Positions 8,403 through 17,322 of a stretch of 64,000 bases of DNA are shown in pieces (the stretch's first letter is position 1; each line of letters begins with the position of its first letter). Source of the stretch: Streptomyces xanthochromogenes. GTDB lineage: Bacteria > Actinomycetota > Actinomycetes > Streptomycetales > Streptomycetaceae. Made by a program: the position numbers and the translations under genes. The stretch covers positions 442,720-506,719 of the forward strand of contig NZ_BMUZ01000002.1 of assembly GCF_014650455.1 (NCBI RefSeq). Direction: 5' to 3'. The notes under the pieces are model-generated. The model was not told the DNA's origin and made no database searches. It saw nothing but the letters and a program-made list of their open reading frames with translations.

Positions 8403-9823
8403 GCACCACCTGGCAGGGCAAGCGCGTGACGGTGGCCGGTCTCGGCGTCTCCGGGATGCCGGTGGCCCGGGTCCTGAACGGGCTCGGCGCCGTCGTCACG
8501 GCCGTCAGCGAGGGCGCCGACGAGCGCTCGCGCGCCCAGGCGGCGGAGCTGGAGGCGCAGGGCATCACCGTGCGCCTCGGCGACGGCGCCACCCTGCCGG
8601 AGGGCACCGAGCTCGTCGTCACCACGCCGGGCTGGCGGCCCGACAAGCCGCTGTTCGCGGCCGCCGCAGAGGCGGGCGTGCCGGTGTGGGGAGACGTCGA
8701 GCTGGCCTGGCGGCTGCGCGAGCTGGACGGCCGCAAGCCGGCCCCCTGGCTCGCGGTCACCGGCACCAACGGCAAGACCACCACCACCCGGATGCTCGCC
8801 TCGATCCTGGAGGCGGCGGGCCTGCGCACCGCCGCCGTCGGCAACATCGGCGTCTCGCTGCTCGACGTGGTCCTCGGCGAGACGGAGTACGACGTCCTGG
8901 CCGTCGAGCTCTCCAGCTACCAGCTGCACTGGGCGCCCTCGCTGCGCGCCCACTCCGCGGCCGTGCTCAACCTGGCGCCGGACCACCTCGACTGGCACGG
9001 CACCATGGAGGCGTACGCCGCCGACAAGGGCCGTATCTACGAGGGCAACCACATCGCCTGCGTCTACAACGCGCAGGACGCCGCGACCGAGCACCTGGTG
9101 CGCGAGGCCGACGTGGAGGAGGGCTGCCGGGCGATCGGCTTCACGCTCGCCACCCCGGGCCCCTCCCAGCTGGGCGTGGTCGACGGCATCCTCGTCGACC
9201 GGGCCTTCGTGCAGAACCGCCAGAAGAACGCCCAGGAGCTCGCCGAGGTCGCCGACGTCGACCCGCCGGCCCCGCACAACATCGCCAACGCCCTCGCGGC
9301 CGCGGCCCTGGCGCGCGCCTTCGGCGTCGAGCCCAAGGCGGTCCGTGACGGACTGCGCGCCTTCCGGCCCGACGCCCACCGCATCGAGCACGTCGCGGAC
9401 GTCGCCGAGGTCGCCTACGTCGACGACTCCAAGGCCACCAACACCCATGCCACCGAGGCCTCCTTGGCGGCGTACGACCCGATCGTCTGGATCGCCGGGG
9501 GACTGGCCAAGGGTGCCTCCTTCGACGAGCTCGTCCAGCGCTCGGCCCAGCGGCTGCGCGGCGTCGTCCTCATCGGTGCCGAGCGCCACCTCATCGCCGA
9601 AGCCCTGGCGCGACACGCCCCCGAGGTCCCGGTGGTGGACCTCGACCGGACCGACACTGGGGCGATGTCGGCGGCGGTCCGCGAGGCGGCGGGGCTCGCC
9701 CGGCCGGGGGACACCGTCCTGTTGGCCCCGGCCTGCGCCTCGATGGACATGTTCGCGAACTACAACAAGCGCGGCGAGGCCTTCGCGGAAGCGGTCCGCG
9801 AACTCGCCGCAGGGCGCGCCTAG
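8399..9823 (+). CDS. murD: UDP-MurNAc-L-alanine:D-glutamate ligase MurD
   Basis: MurD adds D-Glu to UDP-MurNAc-L-Ala in the cytoplasm. The 474-residue product starts at a GTG that overlaps the mraY stop (GTGA). It has an N-terminal nucleotide-sugar domain (VAGLGVSGMPVARVL), the P-loop GTNGKTTTT (122-130), the LAPDHLDWHG segment, and a C-terminal domain with DDSKATNTHA and LAPACASMDMF. The gap to ftsW is 59 nt, the largest inside this part of the cluster. Confidence 0.96.
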   Translation: MSTTWQGKRVTVAGLGVSGMPVARVLNGLGAVVTAVSEGADERSRAQAAELEAQGITVRLGDGATLPEGTELVVTTPGWRPDKPLFAAAAEAGVPVWGDVELAWRLRELDGRKPAPWLAVTGTNGKTTTTRMLASILEAAGLRTAAVGNIGVSLLDVVLGETEYDVLAVELSSYQLHWAPSLRAHSAAVLNLAPDHLDWHGTMEAYAADKGRIYEGNHIACVYNAQDAATEHLVREADVEEGCRAIGFTLATPGPSQLGVVDGILVDRAFVQNRQKNAQELAEVADVDPPAPHNIANALAAAALARAFGVEPKAVRDGLRAFRPDAHRIEHVADVAEVAYVDDSKATNTHATEASLAAYDPIVWIAGGLAKGASFDELVQRSAQRLRGVVLIGAERHLIAEALARHAPEVPVVDLDRTDTGAMSAAVREAAGLARPGDTVLLAPACASMDMFANYNKRGEAFAEAVRELAAGRA

Positions 9824-9882
9824 CCGGACCACCCGTTCCACGGACCGGCCGGCGCCGGGCACGACTGGAGGGGACAGCACAC

Positions 9883-11265
9883 ATGGCGGCCGATGTTCTT
9901 GGCGGCTCCGGGGACCGCCCGCGCGGGGTGTCCGCACTCGCCGGTCTCCTCCTGCGCAGCCGCACCGCCGGAGCCGTGCGCGGCCCGGCCGTCCGCGGCG
10001 GCGGCACCGGATCGCCCCGGCGGCCCGGTCCGCGCGGCCCCCGGCGCCTGGTGGAACAGGCGAGGAGGGCCTGGGACCGGCCTCTGACGGCGTACTACCT
10101 GATCCTCGGCAGCGCCCTGCTCATCACCGTGCTCGGCCTCGTGATGGTCTACTCCGCCTCGATGATCAAGGCGCTCGAACTGTCGCTGCCGGGCTCGTAC
10201 TTCTTCCGCAAACAGTTCCTCGCGGCGCTCATCGGCGGGGGCCTGATGATCGCCGCCGCCCGGATGCCCGCCAAGCTCCACCGGGCGCTCGCCTACCCGA
10301 TACTGGCCGGCACGGTCTTCCTGCTGATCCTGGTGCAGGTCCCCGGGATAGGGAAATCCGTCAACGGCAACCAGAACTGGATCTACCTCGGCGGCCCCTT
10401 CCAGCTCCAGCCCAGCGAGTTCGCCAAGCTGGCGCTGCTCCTGTGGGGCGCCGACCTGCTCGCGCGCAAGCAGGACAAACGGCTCCTGAGCGAGTGGAAG
10501 CACATGCTCGTGCCGCTCGTGCCGGTCGCGTTCGTGCTGCTCGGGCTCATCATGCTCGGCGGCGACATGGGCACGACGATCATCCTGACCGCCATCCTGT
10601 TCGGCCTGCTCTGGCTGGCCGGGGCCCCGACCCGGCTGTTCGCGGGGGTGCTCGCCGTCGCGGGCACGCTCGCCGCGCTCTTCATCAAGATCAGCCCGCA
10701 CCGGATGGGCCGGCTCAACTGCATCGGCGCCACCGATCCCGGCCCGCAGGACCAGTGCTGGCAGGCCGTGCACGGAATCTACGCGCTCGCCTCGGGCGGC
10801 TGGTTCGGATCCGGCCTGGGTGCGAGTGTGGAGAAATGGGGCCAACTCCCCGAGCCCCACACGGACTTCATCTTCGCCGTGACCGGCGAGGAGCTGGGTC
10901 TGGCGGGGACGCTGTCGGTCGTCGCCCTCTTCGCGGCTCTAGGCTATGCGGGTATCCGCGTGGCCGGACGCACGGAGGACCCCTTCGTGAGGTACGCCGC
11001 GGGAGGTGTGACCACCTGGATCGTGGCGCAGGCCGTGATCAACATCGGTGCGGTGCTCGGCCTGCTGCCGATCGCCGGTGTCCCGCTCCCGCTGTTCTCC
11101 TACGGAGGGTCCGCGCTGCTGCCGACCATGTTCGCCGTGGGGCTCCTGATCGCGTTCGCGCGGGACGACCCCGCTGCGCGGGCGGCCCTTGCCATGCGGC
11201 AGCCTCGGGTGAGTTGGAAGTCGATGAGACGGCGCGTCAAGAAGCGTCCGTCCGGAGAGCGGTGA
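9883..11265 (+). CDS. ftsW: SEDS peptidoglycan glycosyltransferase FtsW
   Basis: FtsW polymerises septal glycan from lipid II and works with FtsI. The 460-residue multi-pass protein has a cytoplasmic lead-in of about 60 residues rich in Arg/Gly/Pro, then the SEDS core: MVYSASMIKA, GNQNWIYLGGPFQLQPSEFAK, the TDFIFAVTGEELG loop and PLFSYGGSALL. A TGGAGGGGA sequence upstream of ATG 9883 fixes the start. It lies between murD and murG. Confidence 0.95.
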   Translation: MAADVLGGSGDRPRGVSALAGLLLRSRTAGAVRGPAVRGGGTGSPRRPGPRGPRRLVEQARRAWDRPLTAYYLILGSALLITVLGLVMVYSASMIKALELSLPGSYFFRKQFLAALIGGGLMIAAARMPAKLHRALAYPILAGTVFLLILVQVPGIGKSVNGNQNWIYLGGPFQLQPSEFAKLALLLWGADLLARKQDKRLLSEWKHMLVPLVPVAFVLLGLIMLGGDMGTTIILTAILFGLLWLAGAPTRLFAGVLAVAGTLAALFIKISPHRMGRLNCIGATDPGPQDQCWQAVHGIYALASGGWFGSGLGASVEKWGQLPEPHTDFIFAVTGEELGLAGTLSVVALFAALGYAGIRVAGRTEDPFVRYAAGGVTTWIVAQAVINIGAVLGLLPIAGVPLPLFSYGGSALLPTMFAVGLLIAFARDDPAARAALAMRQPRVSWKSMRRRVKKRPSGER

Positions 11266-11271
11266 ATTTCG

Positions 11272-12357
11272 GTGCATGTCGTACTCGCCGGTGGGGGGAC
11301 CGCCGGCCACATCGAGCCCGCGCTCGCCCTCGCGGACGCCCTGCGCAGGCAGGACCCCACCGTGGGGATCACGGCACTCGGCACGGAGAAGGGTCTGGAG
11401 ACCCGGCTCGTGCCCGAGCGCGGCTATGAGCTCGCGCTCATCCCTGCCGTCCCGCTGCCCCGCAGGCCCACCCCCGAACTGATCACCGTCCCCGGGCGGC
11501 TGCGCGGCACCATCAAGGCCGCCGAGCAGATCCTGGAGCGCACCAAGGCCGACTGTGTCGTCGGCTTCGGCGGCTACGTGGCGCTGCCCGGCTACCTGGC
11601 CGCCAAGCGGCTCGGGGTGCCGATCGTGGTCCACGAGGCCAATGCCCGGCCGGGCCTCGCCAACAAGATCGGCTCGCGGTACGCGGCCGGCGTGGCCGTC
11701 GCGACGCCGGACAGCAAGCTGCGCAACTCCCGCTACATCGGCATCCCGCTGCGCTACTCGATCGCGACCCTCGACCGGGCCCGGGTGCGCCCCGAGGCGC
11801 GCGCCGCGTTCGGGCTCGACCCCGGCCTGCCGACGCTGCTCGTCTCGGGCGGCTCGCAGGGCGCCCGCCGCCTCAACGAGGTGATCCAGCAGGTCGCCCC
11901 GGTGCTCCAGCGCTCCGGCATCCAGATCCTGCACGCGGTCGGCCCGAAGAACGAATTGCCGCGTGTCGACAACATGCCCGGGATGCCGCCGTACGTCCCG
12001 GTACCGTACGTGGACCGGATGGATCTCGCGTACGCCGCGGCCGACATGATGCTGTGCCGCGCGGGCGCGATGACCGTCGCCGAACTCTCCGCCGTCGGGC
12101 TGCCCGCCGCCTACGTCCCGTTGCCGATCGGCAACGGCGAACAGCGGCTGAACGCCCAGCCGGTGGTCAAGGCGGGTGGCGGCCTCCTCGTCGACGACGC
12201 CGAACTCACCCCGGAATGGGTGCAGGGCAACGTCCTCCCGGTACTCGCCGACCCGCACCGGCTGTACGAGATGTCGCGCTCCGCGGCCGAGTTCGGCCGG
12301 CGCGACGCCGACCAACTCCTCGTGCAGATGGTGTACGAGGCCATCGCAGGACGCTGA
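11272..12357 (+). CDS. murG: UDP-GlcNAc:lipid I N-acetylglucosaminyltransferase MurG
   Basis: MurG adds GlcNAc to lipid I to make lipid II at the membrane's inner face. The 361-residue protein opens [16 protein letters not shown], the glycine-rich MurG signature, then has [10 protein letters not shown] and HEANARPG. The C-terminal donor domain contains [13 protein letters not shown] and [17 protein letters not shown]. The GTG start is 6 nt after ftsW, with GGAGAG upstream. Confidence 0.97.
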   Translation: MHVVLAGGGTAGHIEPALALADALRRQDPTVGITALGTEKGLETRLVPERGYELALIPAVPLPRRPTPELITVPGRLRGTIKAAEQILERTKADCVVGFGGYVALPGYLAAKRLGVPIVVHEANARPGLANKIGSRYAAGVAVATPDSKLRNSRYIGIPLRYSIATLDRARVRPEARAAFGLDPGLPTLLVSGGSQGARRLNEVIQQVAPVLQRSGIQILHAVGPKNELPRVDNMPGMPPYVPVPYVDRMDLAYAAADMMLCRAGAMTVAELSAVGLPAAYVPLPIGNGEQRLNAQPVVKAGGGLLVDDAELTPEWVQGNVLPVLADPHRLYEMSRSAAEFGRRDADQLLVQMVYEAIAGR

Positions 12358-12380
12358 TCAACTGACGGAAGGCAGGGACC

Positions 12381-13187
12381 GTGGCCGGACAGGCGACCGC
12401 CCAGCGCGGTGGCAAAGGGACCGACAAGTCCGCGAAGTCCGGCCGGTCCGGCCCCCGTCCCGCCCGCGGGCGCCGCTTCCGGCTGCCCCGCAGGCGCGGC
12501 CTCCTCGTGCTCGGCGTCGCCGCGGTGCTGCTCGGGGCGGGCGTCATCTGGCTGTTGTACGGCTCGACCTGGCTGCGCGTGGAGCACGTGAAGACCACGG
12601 GGACACGGGTTCTGACGACCGATGAGGTCGAAACGGTCGCCGCGGTGCCGATCGGATCGCCGCTGATTTCCGTCGACACGGACGCGATCGGGGAGCGATT
12701 GCGTCAGAAGCTGCCGCGCATCGACTCCGTCGAAGTCGTTCGTTCATGGCCGCACGGGATCGGTCTGAAGGTGACGGAACGCAAGCCCGTCCTGGTCATG
12801 AAGAACGGCGCGAAGTTCGACGAAGTGGACGCGAAGGGTGTGCGTTTCGCCACGGTCGCGCAGCCCCTGAAGGGCATCCCCCAGCTCGAATTGACGGTCT
12901 CGCAGTCCCCGAGCCTACGGCGCTTCGGCGCCGACCGGCTGGTCCTCGAAGCGGTGCGCATCACGGGCGAACTCCCGTCCGCCGTCGCCAAGGAGACGCG
13001 GTCCGTCAAGATTTCCTCGTACGACTCGGTCACCCTCGAGTTGACCGGCGGACGCACCGTCCGATGGGGAAGTGACGAGGAAGGTGAGCTGAAGGGACGT
13101 ACCCTCAGTGCACTGATGAAAGCGCGGCCGAAGTCGGTCCGCTTCGATGTGAGTGCCCCCACCGCCCCTGCGGTATCGGGTAGTTGA
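12381..13187 (+). CDS. ftsQ: Cell division protein FtsQ
   Basis: FtsQ is a bitopic divisome protein linking early and late septal proteins. The 268 residues comprise a long, very basic cytoplasmic tail, a membrane span at about 41-60, a POTRA-like domain at about 64-135 (RVEHVKTTGTRVLTTDEV, then SVEVVRSWPHGIGLKVTER) and the FtsQ beta domain. GTG 12381 has GGAAGGCAGGG upstream. The TAG stop is followed by the regulatory region of ftsZ. Confidence 0.93.
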   Translation: MAGQATAQRGGKGTDKSAKSGRSGPRPARGRRFRLPRRRGLLVLGVAAVLLGAGVIWLLYGSTWLRVEHVKTTGTRVLTTDEVETVAAVPIGSPLISVDTDAIGERLRQKLPRIDSVEVVRSWPHGIGLKVTERKPVLVMKNGAKFDEVDAKGVRFATVAQPLKGIPQLELTVSQSPSLRRFGADRLVLEAVRITGELPSAVAKETRSVKISSYDSVTLELTGGRTVRWGSDEEGELKGRTLSALMKARPKSVRFDVSAPTAPAVSGS

Positions 13188-13215
13188 CGGACATATGCGC
13201 TGGCCAGCACCCTGG

Positions 13216-13307
13216 TTGGTCAGCGACACGGGTGATCACATAGGGTGAAAAGAAAAACGGGAGGTTCGGCGTGTTCGTTGAACGCGCGCCACTTGTCGAC
13301 TTAGTGT
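13216..13307 (+). promoter_or_regulatory. Promoter region of ftsZ with WhiA-type sites
   Basis: The ftsQ-ftsZ gap is unusually AT-rich for this genome. Two promoter-like pairs are visible: TTGGTC (13216-13221) with CATAGG/TAGGGT (13239-13246), and TTGAAC (13278-13283), an 18-nt spacer and TAGTGT (13302-13307). GACAC, the core recognised by the sporulation regulator WhiA, occurs at 13225-13229 and 13333-13337. In S. coelicolor ftsZ has several promoters, one of them developmentally controlled. Which element does what here is inference. Confidence 0.6.
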
Positions 13308-13343
13308 CCTGTTCGGAAGAGTCCAGCGAACAGACACACTGGT

Positions 13344-13368
13344 AACCCTAAACTTCAACGTTAGGGTT
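13344..13368. repeat. Inverted repeat upstream of ftsZ
   Basis: AACCCTAA (13344-13351) and TTAGGGTT (13361-13368) are perfect 8-bp arms around a 9-nt spacer. The repeat lies 97 nt before the ftsZ start and about 40 nt downstream of the TAGTGT -10. It has no U-run, so an operator or a leader hairpin is more likely than a terminator. Confidence 0.5.
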
Positions 13369-13464
13369 CGGGTCGGCGATACGGACCGTCCCAATCGGCA
13401 TTCGTCGTCACCTTGCGGCAACCGCGAAGTGACGACCCGTAACTCGAGGCGAGAGGCCTTCGAC

Positions 13465-14676
13465 GTGGCAGCACCGCAGAACTACCTCGCAGTCATCAAG
13501 GTCATCGGTGTCGGCGGCGGTGGTGTCAATGCCATCAACCGAATGATCGAGGTCGGTCTCAAGGGCGTCGAGTTCATCGCGATCAACACTGACGCACAAG
13601 CACTGTTGATGAGCGACGCCGACGTCAAGCTCGACGTCGGCCGTGAACTCACCCGCGGCCTCGGGGCCGGAGCCAACCCGGCAGTCGGACGCAAGGCGGC
13701 AGAGGACCACCGTGAGGAGATCGAGGAGGTCCTCAAGGGGGCCGACATGGTCTTCGTCACCGCAGGCGAAGGCGGCGGCACCGGCACCGGCGGCGCCCCC
13801 GTCGTCGCCAACATCGCGCGTTCGCTCGGCGCCCTGACGATCGGCGTGGTCACCCGCCCGTTCACCTTCGAGGGCCGGCGCCGCGCCAACCAGGCGGAGG
13901 ACGGCATCGCCGAGCTCCGCGAAGAGGTCGACACCCTCATCGTCATCCCCAACGACCGGCTGCTCTCCATCTCCGACCGCCAGGTCAGCGTCCTGGACGC
14001 GTTCAAGTCCGCGGACCAGGTGCTGCTCAGCGGTGTCCAGGGCATCACGGACCTGATCACCACGCCGGGTCTCATCAACCTCGACTTCGCCGACGTCAAG
14101 TCGGTCATGTCGGAAGCCGGTTCGGCCCTCATGGGCATCGGCTCGGCCCGCGGCGACGACCGCGCGGTGGCCGCCGCCGAGATGGCGATCTCCTCGCCGC
14201 TCCTGGAGGCGTCCATCGACGGCGCCCGCGGCGTGCTGCTCTCCATCTCCGGTGGCTCGGACCTCGGCCTGTTCGAGATCAACGAAGCCGCCCAACTGGT
14301 GAGCGAGGCCGCCCACCCCGAGGCGAACATCATCTTCGGTGCGGTCATCGACGACGCCCTCGGCGACGAGGTGCGCGTCACCGTCATCGCGGCCGGCTTC
14401 GACGGCGGTCAGCCGCCGGCGCGCCGGGACACGGTCCTCGGCAGCGCCTCCAACAAGCGCGACGAGCCGGCCCCTTCGCGTCCGTCCGAGGCATCCCGCC
14501 CGCTCGGCGGACTCGGCACCGTCGGCACCCGCGAGGAGACCCCGGCCCCGGCGCCGGCTCCGGTCGAGCCCGCCCCGGTCAACGAGGCCCCCGCGGCTCC
14601 GCCGCACGTTCCGACGGCCCGTCCCTACCCGGACAGCCAGGCCGAGGAGCTGGACGTTCCGGACTTCCTCAAGTGA
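13465..14676 (+). CDS. ftsZ: Cell division GTPase FtsZ
   Basis: FtsZ is the tubulin homologue that builds vegetative cross-wall rings and the sporulation ladder of rings. The 403-residue product ([24 protein letters not shown]) has the GTP-binding GGGTGTG loop at 103-109, the synergy-loop segment [11 protein letters not shown], a variable Pro/Glu-rich linker and the C-terminal peptide ELDVPDFLK used for partner binding. GTG 13465 was chosen for its match to known Streptomyces FtsZ and the GAGGCGAGAGG upstream. An in-frame GTG at 13429 would add 12 residues. Confidence 0.98.
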   Translation: MAAPQNYLAVIKVIGVGGGGVNAINRMIEVGLKGVEFIAINTDAQALLMSDADVKLDVGRELTRGLGAGANPAVGRKAAEDHREEIEEVLKGADMVFVTAGEGGGTGTGGAPVVANIARSLGALTIGVVTRPFTFEGRRRANQAEDGIAELREEVDTLIVIPNDRLLSISDRQVSVLDAFKSADQVLLSGVQGITDLITTPGLINLDFADVKSVMSEAGSALMGIGSARGDDRAVAAAEMAISSPLLEASIDGARGVLLSISGGSDLGLFEINEAAQLVSEAAHPEANIIFGAVIDDALGDEVRVTVIAAGFDGGQPPARRDTVLGSASNKRDEPAPSRPSEASRPLGGLGTVGTREETPAPAPAPVEPAPVNEAPAAPPHVPTARPYPDSQAEELDVPDFLK

Positions 14677-14704
14677 GCGAAGCGTTTCGAAGCGACCACT
14701 TGAA

Positions 14705-15433
14705 GTGATACGAGAGCAGGGCAATGTGAGCGGCGCGCACTTCGCCTTCACCGACCGGTGGGGTGGGGTGAGCGCCGTTCCGTACGAGGAGCTCAACCTC
14801 GGCGGTGCGGTCGGCGACGACCCCGCCTCGGTACGCACCAACCGTGAGCTCGCCGCCGGGAAGCTCGGGCTCGACCCGGCCCGGGTGGTCTGGATGAACC
14901 AGGTGCACGGACGCGAGGTGGCCGTCGTCGACGGCCCCTTCGCACCGGGTGACCCGGCCGCCGTGGACGCGGTGGTGACGGGCCGCCGGGGAACCGCGCT
15001 CGCCGTACTCACCGCCGACTGCACCCCGGTACTGCTCGCCGATCCGGTGGCGGGGGTCGCCGGCGCGGCCCACGCGGGCCGGCCCGGAATGGTCGCGGGC
15101 GTGGTGCCCGCCGCGGTCGGGGCGATGGTCTCGCTCGGCGCGGACCCGGCCCGGATCGTCGCCCGCACCGGGCCCGCCGTCTGCGGCCGCTGCTACGAAG
15201 TGCCCGAGCCCATGCGGGCCGAGGTCGCCGAGGCCGAGCCCGCCGCTTGGTCCGAGACCAGCTGGGGGACACCCGCTGTGGACGTGACCGCGGGGGTGCA
15301 CGCACAACTCGCCGCCCTCGGCGTCACCGACATCGAGGCCTCGCCGGTCTGCACGCTCGAATCGCTCGACCACTTCTCGTACCGCCGCGACCGCACCACT
15401 GGGCGGCTCGCCGGATATGTCTGGCTGGACTGA
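14705..15433 (+). CDS. pgeF: PgeF/YfiH (YlmD) family multicopper-type nucleoside phosphorylase/editing protein
   Basis: This family (DUF152, laccase-fold) has purine nucleoside phosphorylase/adenosine deaminase activity and, in E. coli, peptidoglycan-editing activity. The family signatures are VVWMNQVHGREV, AVLTADCTPVLLAD and AAHAGRPGMVAGV. These carry the metal-binding His-Cys-His set. The gene follows ftsZ by 28 nt, a position conserved in Gram-positive dcw clusters. GTG 14705 (VIREQGNVSGAHFAF) aligns best with homologues. GTG 14726 has the better Shine-Dalgarno (GAGCAGGG). Confidence 0.88.
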   Translation: MIREQGNVSGAHFAFTDRWGGVSAVPYEELNLGGAVGDDPASVRTNRELAAGKLGLDPARVVWMNQVHGREVAVVDGPFAPGDPAAVDAVVTGRRGTALAVLTADCTPVLLADPVAGVAGAAHAGRPGMVAGVVPAAVGAMVSLGADPARIVARTGPAVCGRCYEVPEPMRAEVAEAEPAAWSETSWGTPAVDVTAGVHAQLAALGVTDIEASPVCTLESLDHFSYRRDRTTGRLAGYVWLD

Positions 15434-15439
15434 CGACTC

Positions 15440-16159
15440 ATGACGGATCGCAAGACCGAACTCGCCGAGAACCTGGCCCGGGTGGAGGAGCGAATCGCCT
15501 CCGCCTGTGCCGCGGCCGGGCGCGCGCGGGCGGACGTGACCCTCATCGTGGTCACCAAGACCTACCCCGCGAGCGATGTACGGCTGCTGCACGAACTGGG
15601 TGTGCGCGAAGTCGCGGAGAACCGCGACCAGGATGCCGCCCCCAAGGCCGCCGACTGCGCCGACCTCGATCTGACCTGGCACTTCGTGGGCCAGCTCCAG
15701 ACGAACAAGGTGCGTTCGGTGGCCAGTTACGCCGACACCGTGCAGTCGGTCGACCGGGCCCGGCTGATCGGCCCGCTCTCCACCGCCGCCGTACGGGCCG
15801 AGCGCGAGCTGGGCTGTCTGATCCAGGTCGCGCTCGACGCGGAGTCCGGCGAGCGGGGTGAGCGCGGAGGCGTCGCCCCGGACGGGATCGGGGAGTTGGC
15901 CGCGCTCGTCGCCGAAGCGCCGGGGCTGCGGCTCGACGGTCTGATGACCGTGGCACCGCTGGCCGGTGAGTACGCCGGCCGGCAACGGGCGGCTTTCGAG
16001 CGGCTGCTGGAATTCTCATCCCGCCTGCGCGCGGACCATCCGGCTGCGAACATGGTGTCAGCAGGGATGAGTGCGGACCTCGAAGAGGCCGTCGCGGCCG
16101 GAGCGACACATGTACGCGTCGGAACGGCGGTGCTCGGAGACCGACCCCGGCTCGGGTAA
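15440..16159 (+). CDS. ylmE: YggS/YlmE family PLP-binding homeostasis protein
   Basis: YggS-type proteins bind pyridoxal phosphate on a TIM-barrel fold and buffer PLP. No catalytic reaction is established. The 239-residue product has the PLP lysine in VVTKTYP (Lys40), AENRDQDA (family NR.QE region), [11 protein letters not shown] and the closing [27 protein letters not shown] block. The start is 6 nt after pgeF. Position between pgeF and sepF is conserved in actinobacteria. Confidence 0.92.
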   Translation: MTDRKTELAENLARVEERIASACAAAGRARADVTLIVVTKTYPASDVRLLHELGVREVAENRDQDAAPKAADCADLDLTWHFVGQLQTNKVRSVASYADTVQSVDRARLIGPLSTAAVRAERELGCLIQVALDAESGERGERGGVAPDGIGELAALVAEAPGLRLDGLMTVAPLAGEYAGRQRAAFERLLEFSSRLRADHPAANMVSAGMSADLEEAVAAGATHVRVGTAVLGDRPRLG

Positions 16160-16299
16160 CGTCGCGAAGCAAGTCGGACCACAGCAGAAAATATGGTCAT
16201 TCCCACTCTTCGGTGGGCAGACCGCGTGGATCGTGGGCCCTTGGTGACGCTGCCACTTGGCGACAGGAGCGATCCACCACAGAGCGGAGGAATCTGAGC

Positions 16300-16917
16300 A
16301 TGGCCGGCGCGATGCGCAAGATGGCGGTCTACCTCGGCCTCGTGGAGGACGATGGGTACGACGGCCGGGGGTTCGACCCCGACGACGATTTCGAACCCGA
16401 GCCCGAACCGGAGCGCGACCGTCGGCGGCACCAGCCCCCGCACCAGTCCCCGCTCCAGGACGAACGGGACGAACCGGTACGAGTAACTCAGCCTCCAGCG
16501 CCGAGAGAACCGGTTCAGCTATCGGTAGAAAGCGGACGTCCGGCGCGAATTGCACCCGTGGCGTCCATCACACCTGAACGTCCGAGCCTGGAGAAGAACG
16601 CGCCGGTGATCATGCCCAAGGTTGTGTCCGAGCGGGAGCCGTACCGCATCACCACGCTGCACCCGCGGACCTACAACGAGGCCCGTACCATCGGGGAACA
16701 CTTCCGCGAGGGCACTCCGGTGATCATGAATCTCACCGAGATGGACGACACCGACGCGAAGCGACTTGTCGACTTTGCCGCCGGTCTGGTCTTCGGTCTG
16801 CACGGCAGCATTGAACGGGTGACGCAGAAGGTGTTCCTGCTGTCTCCTGCTAACGTCGATGTCACGGCGGAGGACAAGGCCCGCATCGCAGAGGGCGGAT
16901 TCTTCAACCAGAGCTGA
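16300..16917 (+). CDS. sepF: Cell division protein SepF
   Basis: SepF tethers FtsZ to the membrane through an N-terminal amphipathic helix and is essential for Z-ring assembly in actinobacteria. The 205-residue protein starts [14 protein letters not shown] (amphipathic), followed by an acidic Asp/Glu/Pro linker and the C-terminal SepF core (about 105-200) with [40 protein letters not shown] and [14 protein letters not shown] 16300 has GCGGAGG upstream. The 140-nt gap before it contains an AT-rich patch (16190-16205) that may hold a promoter. Confidence 0.95.
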   Translation: MAGAMRKMAVYLGLVEDDGYDGRGFDPDDDFEPEPEPERDRRRHQPPHQSPLQDERDEPVRVTQPPAPREPVQLSVESGRPARIAPVASITPERPSLEKNAPVIMPKVVSEREPYRITTLHPRTYNEARTIGEHFREGTPVIMNLTEMDDTDAKRLVDFAAGLVFGLHGSIERVTQKVFLLSPANVDVTAEDKARIAEGGFFNQS

Positions 16918-16988
16918 GAACACGACACCGGGAACGAACCGGCCGCATCAGGCCGGAGCTTTGATGCAAGGGGAGAGGGAAGCGCGAG

Positions 16989-17273
16989 ATGGGCGTCGCA
17001 CTACAGGTGGTCTACATCGCGCTGATGTGCTTCCTCATCGTGCTGATCTTCCGGCTCGTCATGGACTACGTCTTCCAGTTCGCCCGTTCATGGCAACCCG
17101 GCAAGGCGATGGTGGTCGTTCTTGAGGCCACCTACACTGTCACCGATCCACCGCTCAAGCTTCTGCGGCGGTTCATTCCGCCGCTGCGTCTCGGGGGCGT
17201 GGCACTCGACCTGTCCTTCTTCGTTCTGATGATCATCGTCTACATCCTGATCAGCATCGTGGTCAGGTTGTGA
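16989..17273 (+). CDS. ylmG: YggT/YlmG family membrane protein
   Basis: This 94-residue protein has two to three hydrophobic segments (about 3-26, 60-72 and 72-92) and the YggT-like ARSWQPGKAMVVVLEATYTVTDPPLKLLRRFIPPLRLGG centre. YlmG sits next to sepF and divIVA in most Gram-positive dcw clusters. Its role in division or membrane organisation is not settled. A GGGAGAGGGA sequence precedes ATG 16989. Confidence 0.9.
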   Translation: MGVALQVVYIALMCFLIVLIFRLVMDYVFQFARSWQPGKAMVVVLEATYTVTDPPLKLLRRFIPPLRLGGVALDLSFFVLMIIVYILISIVVRL

Positions 17274-17322
17274 ACGATTCGGTCCTGCCGACTGCCGACG
17301 ACTACGTAGAGGTGAAGAAGAG

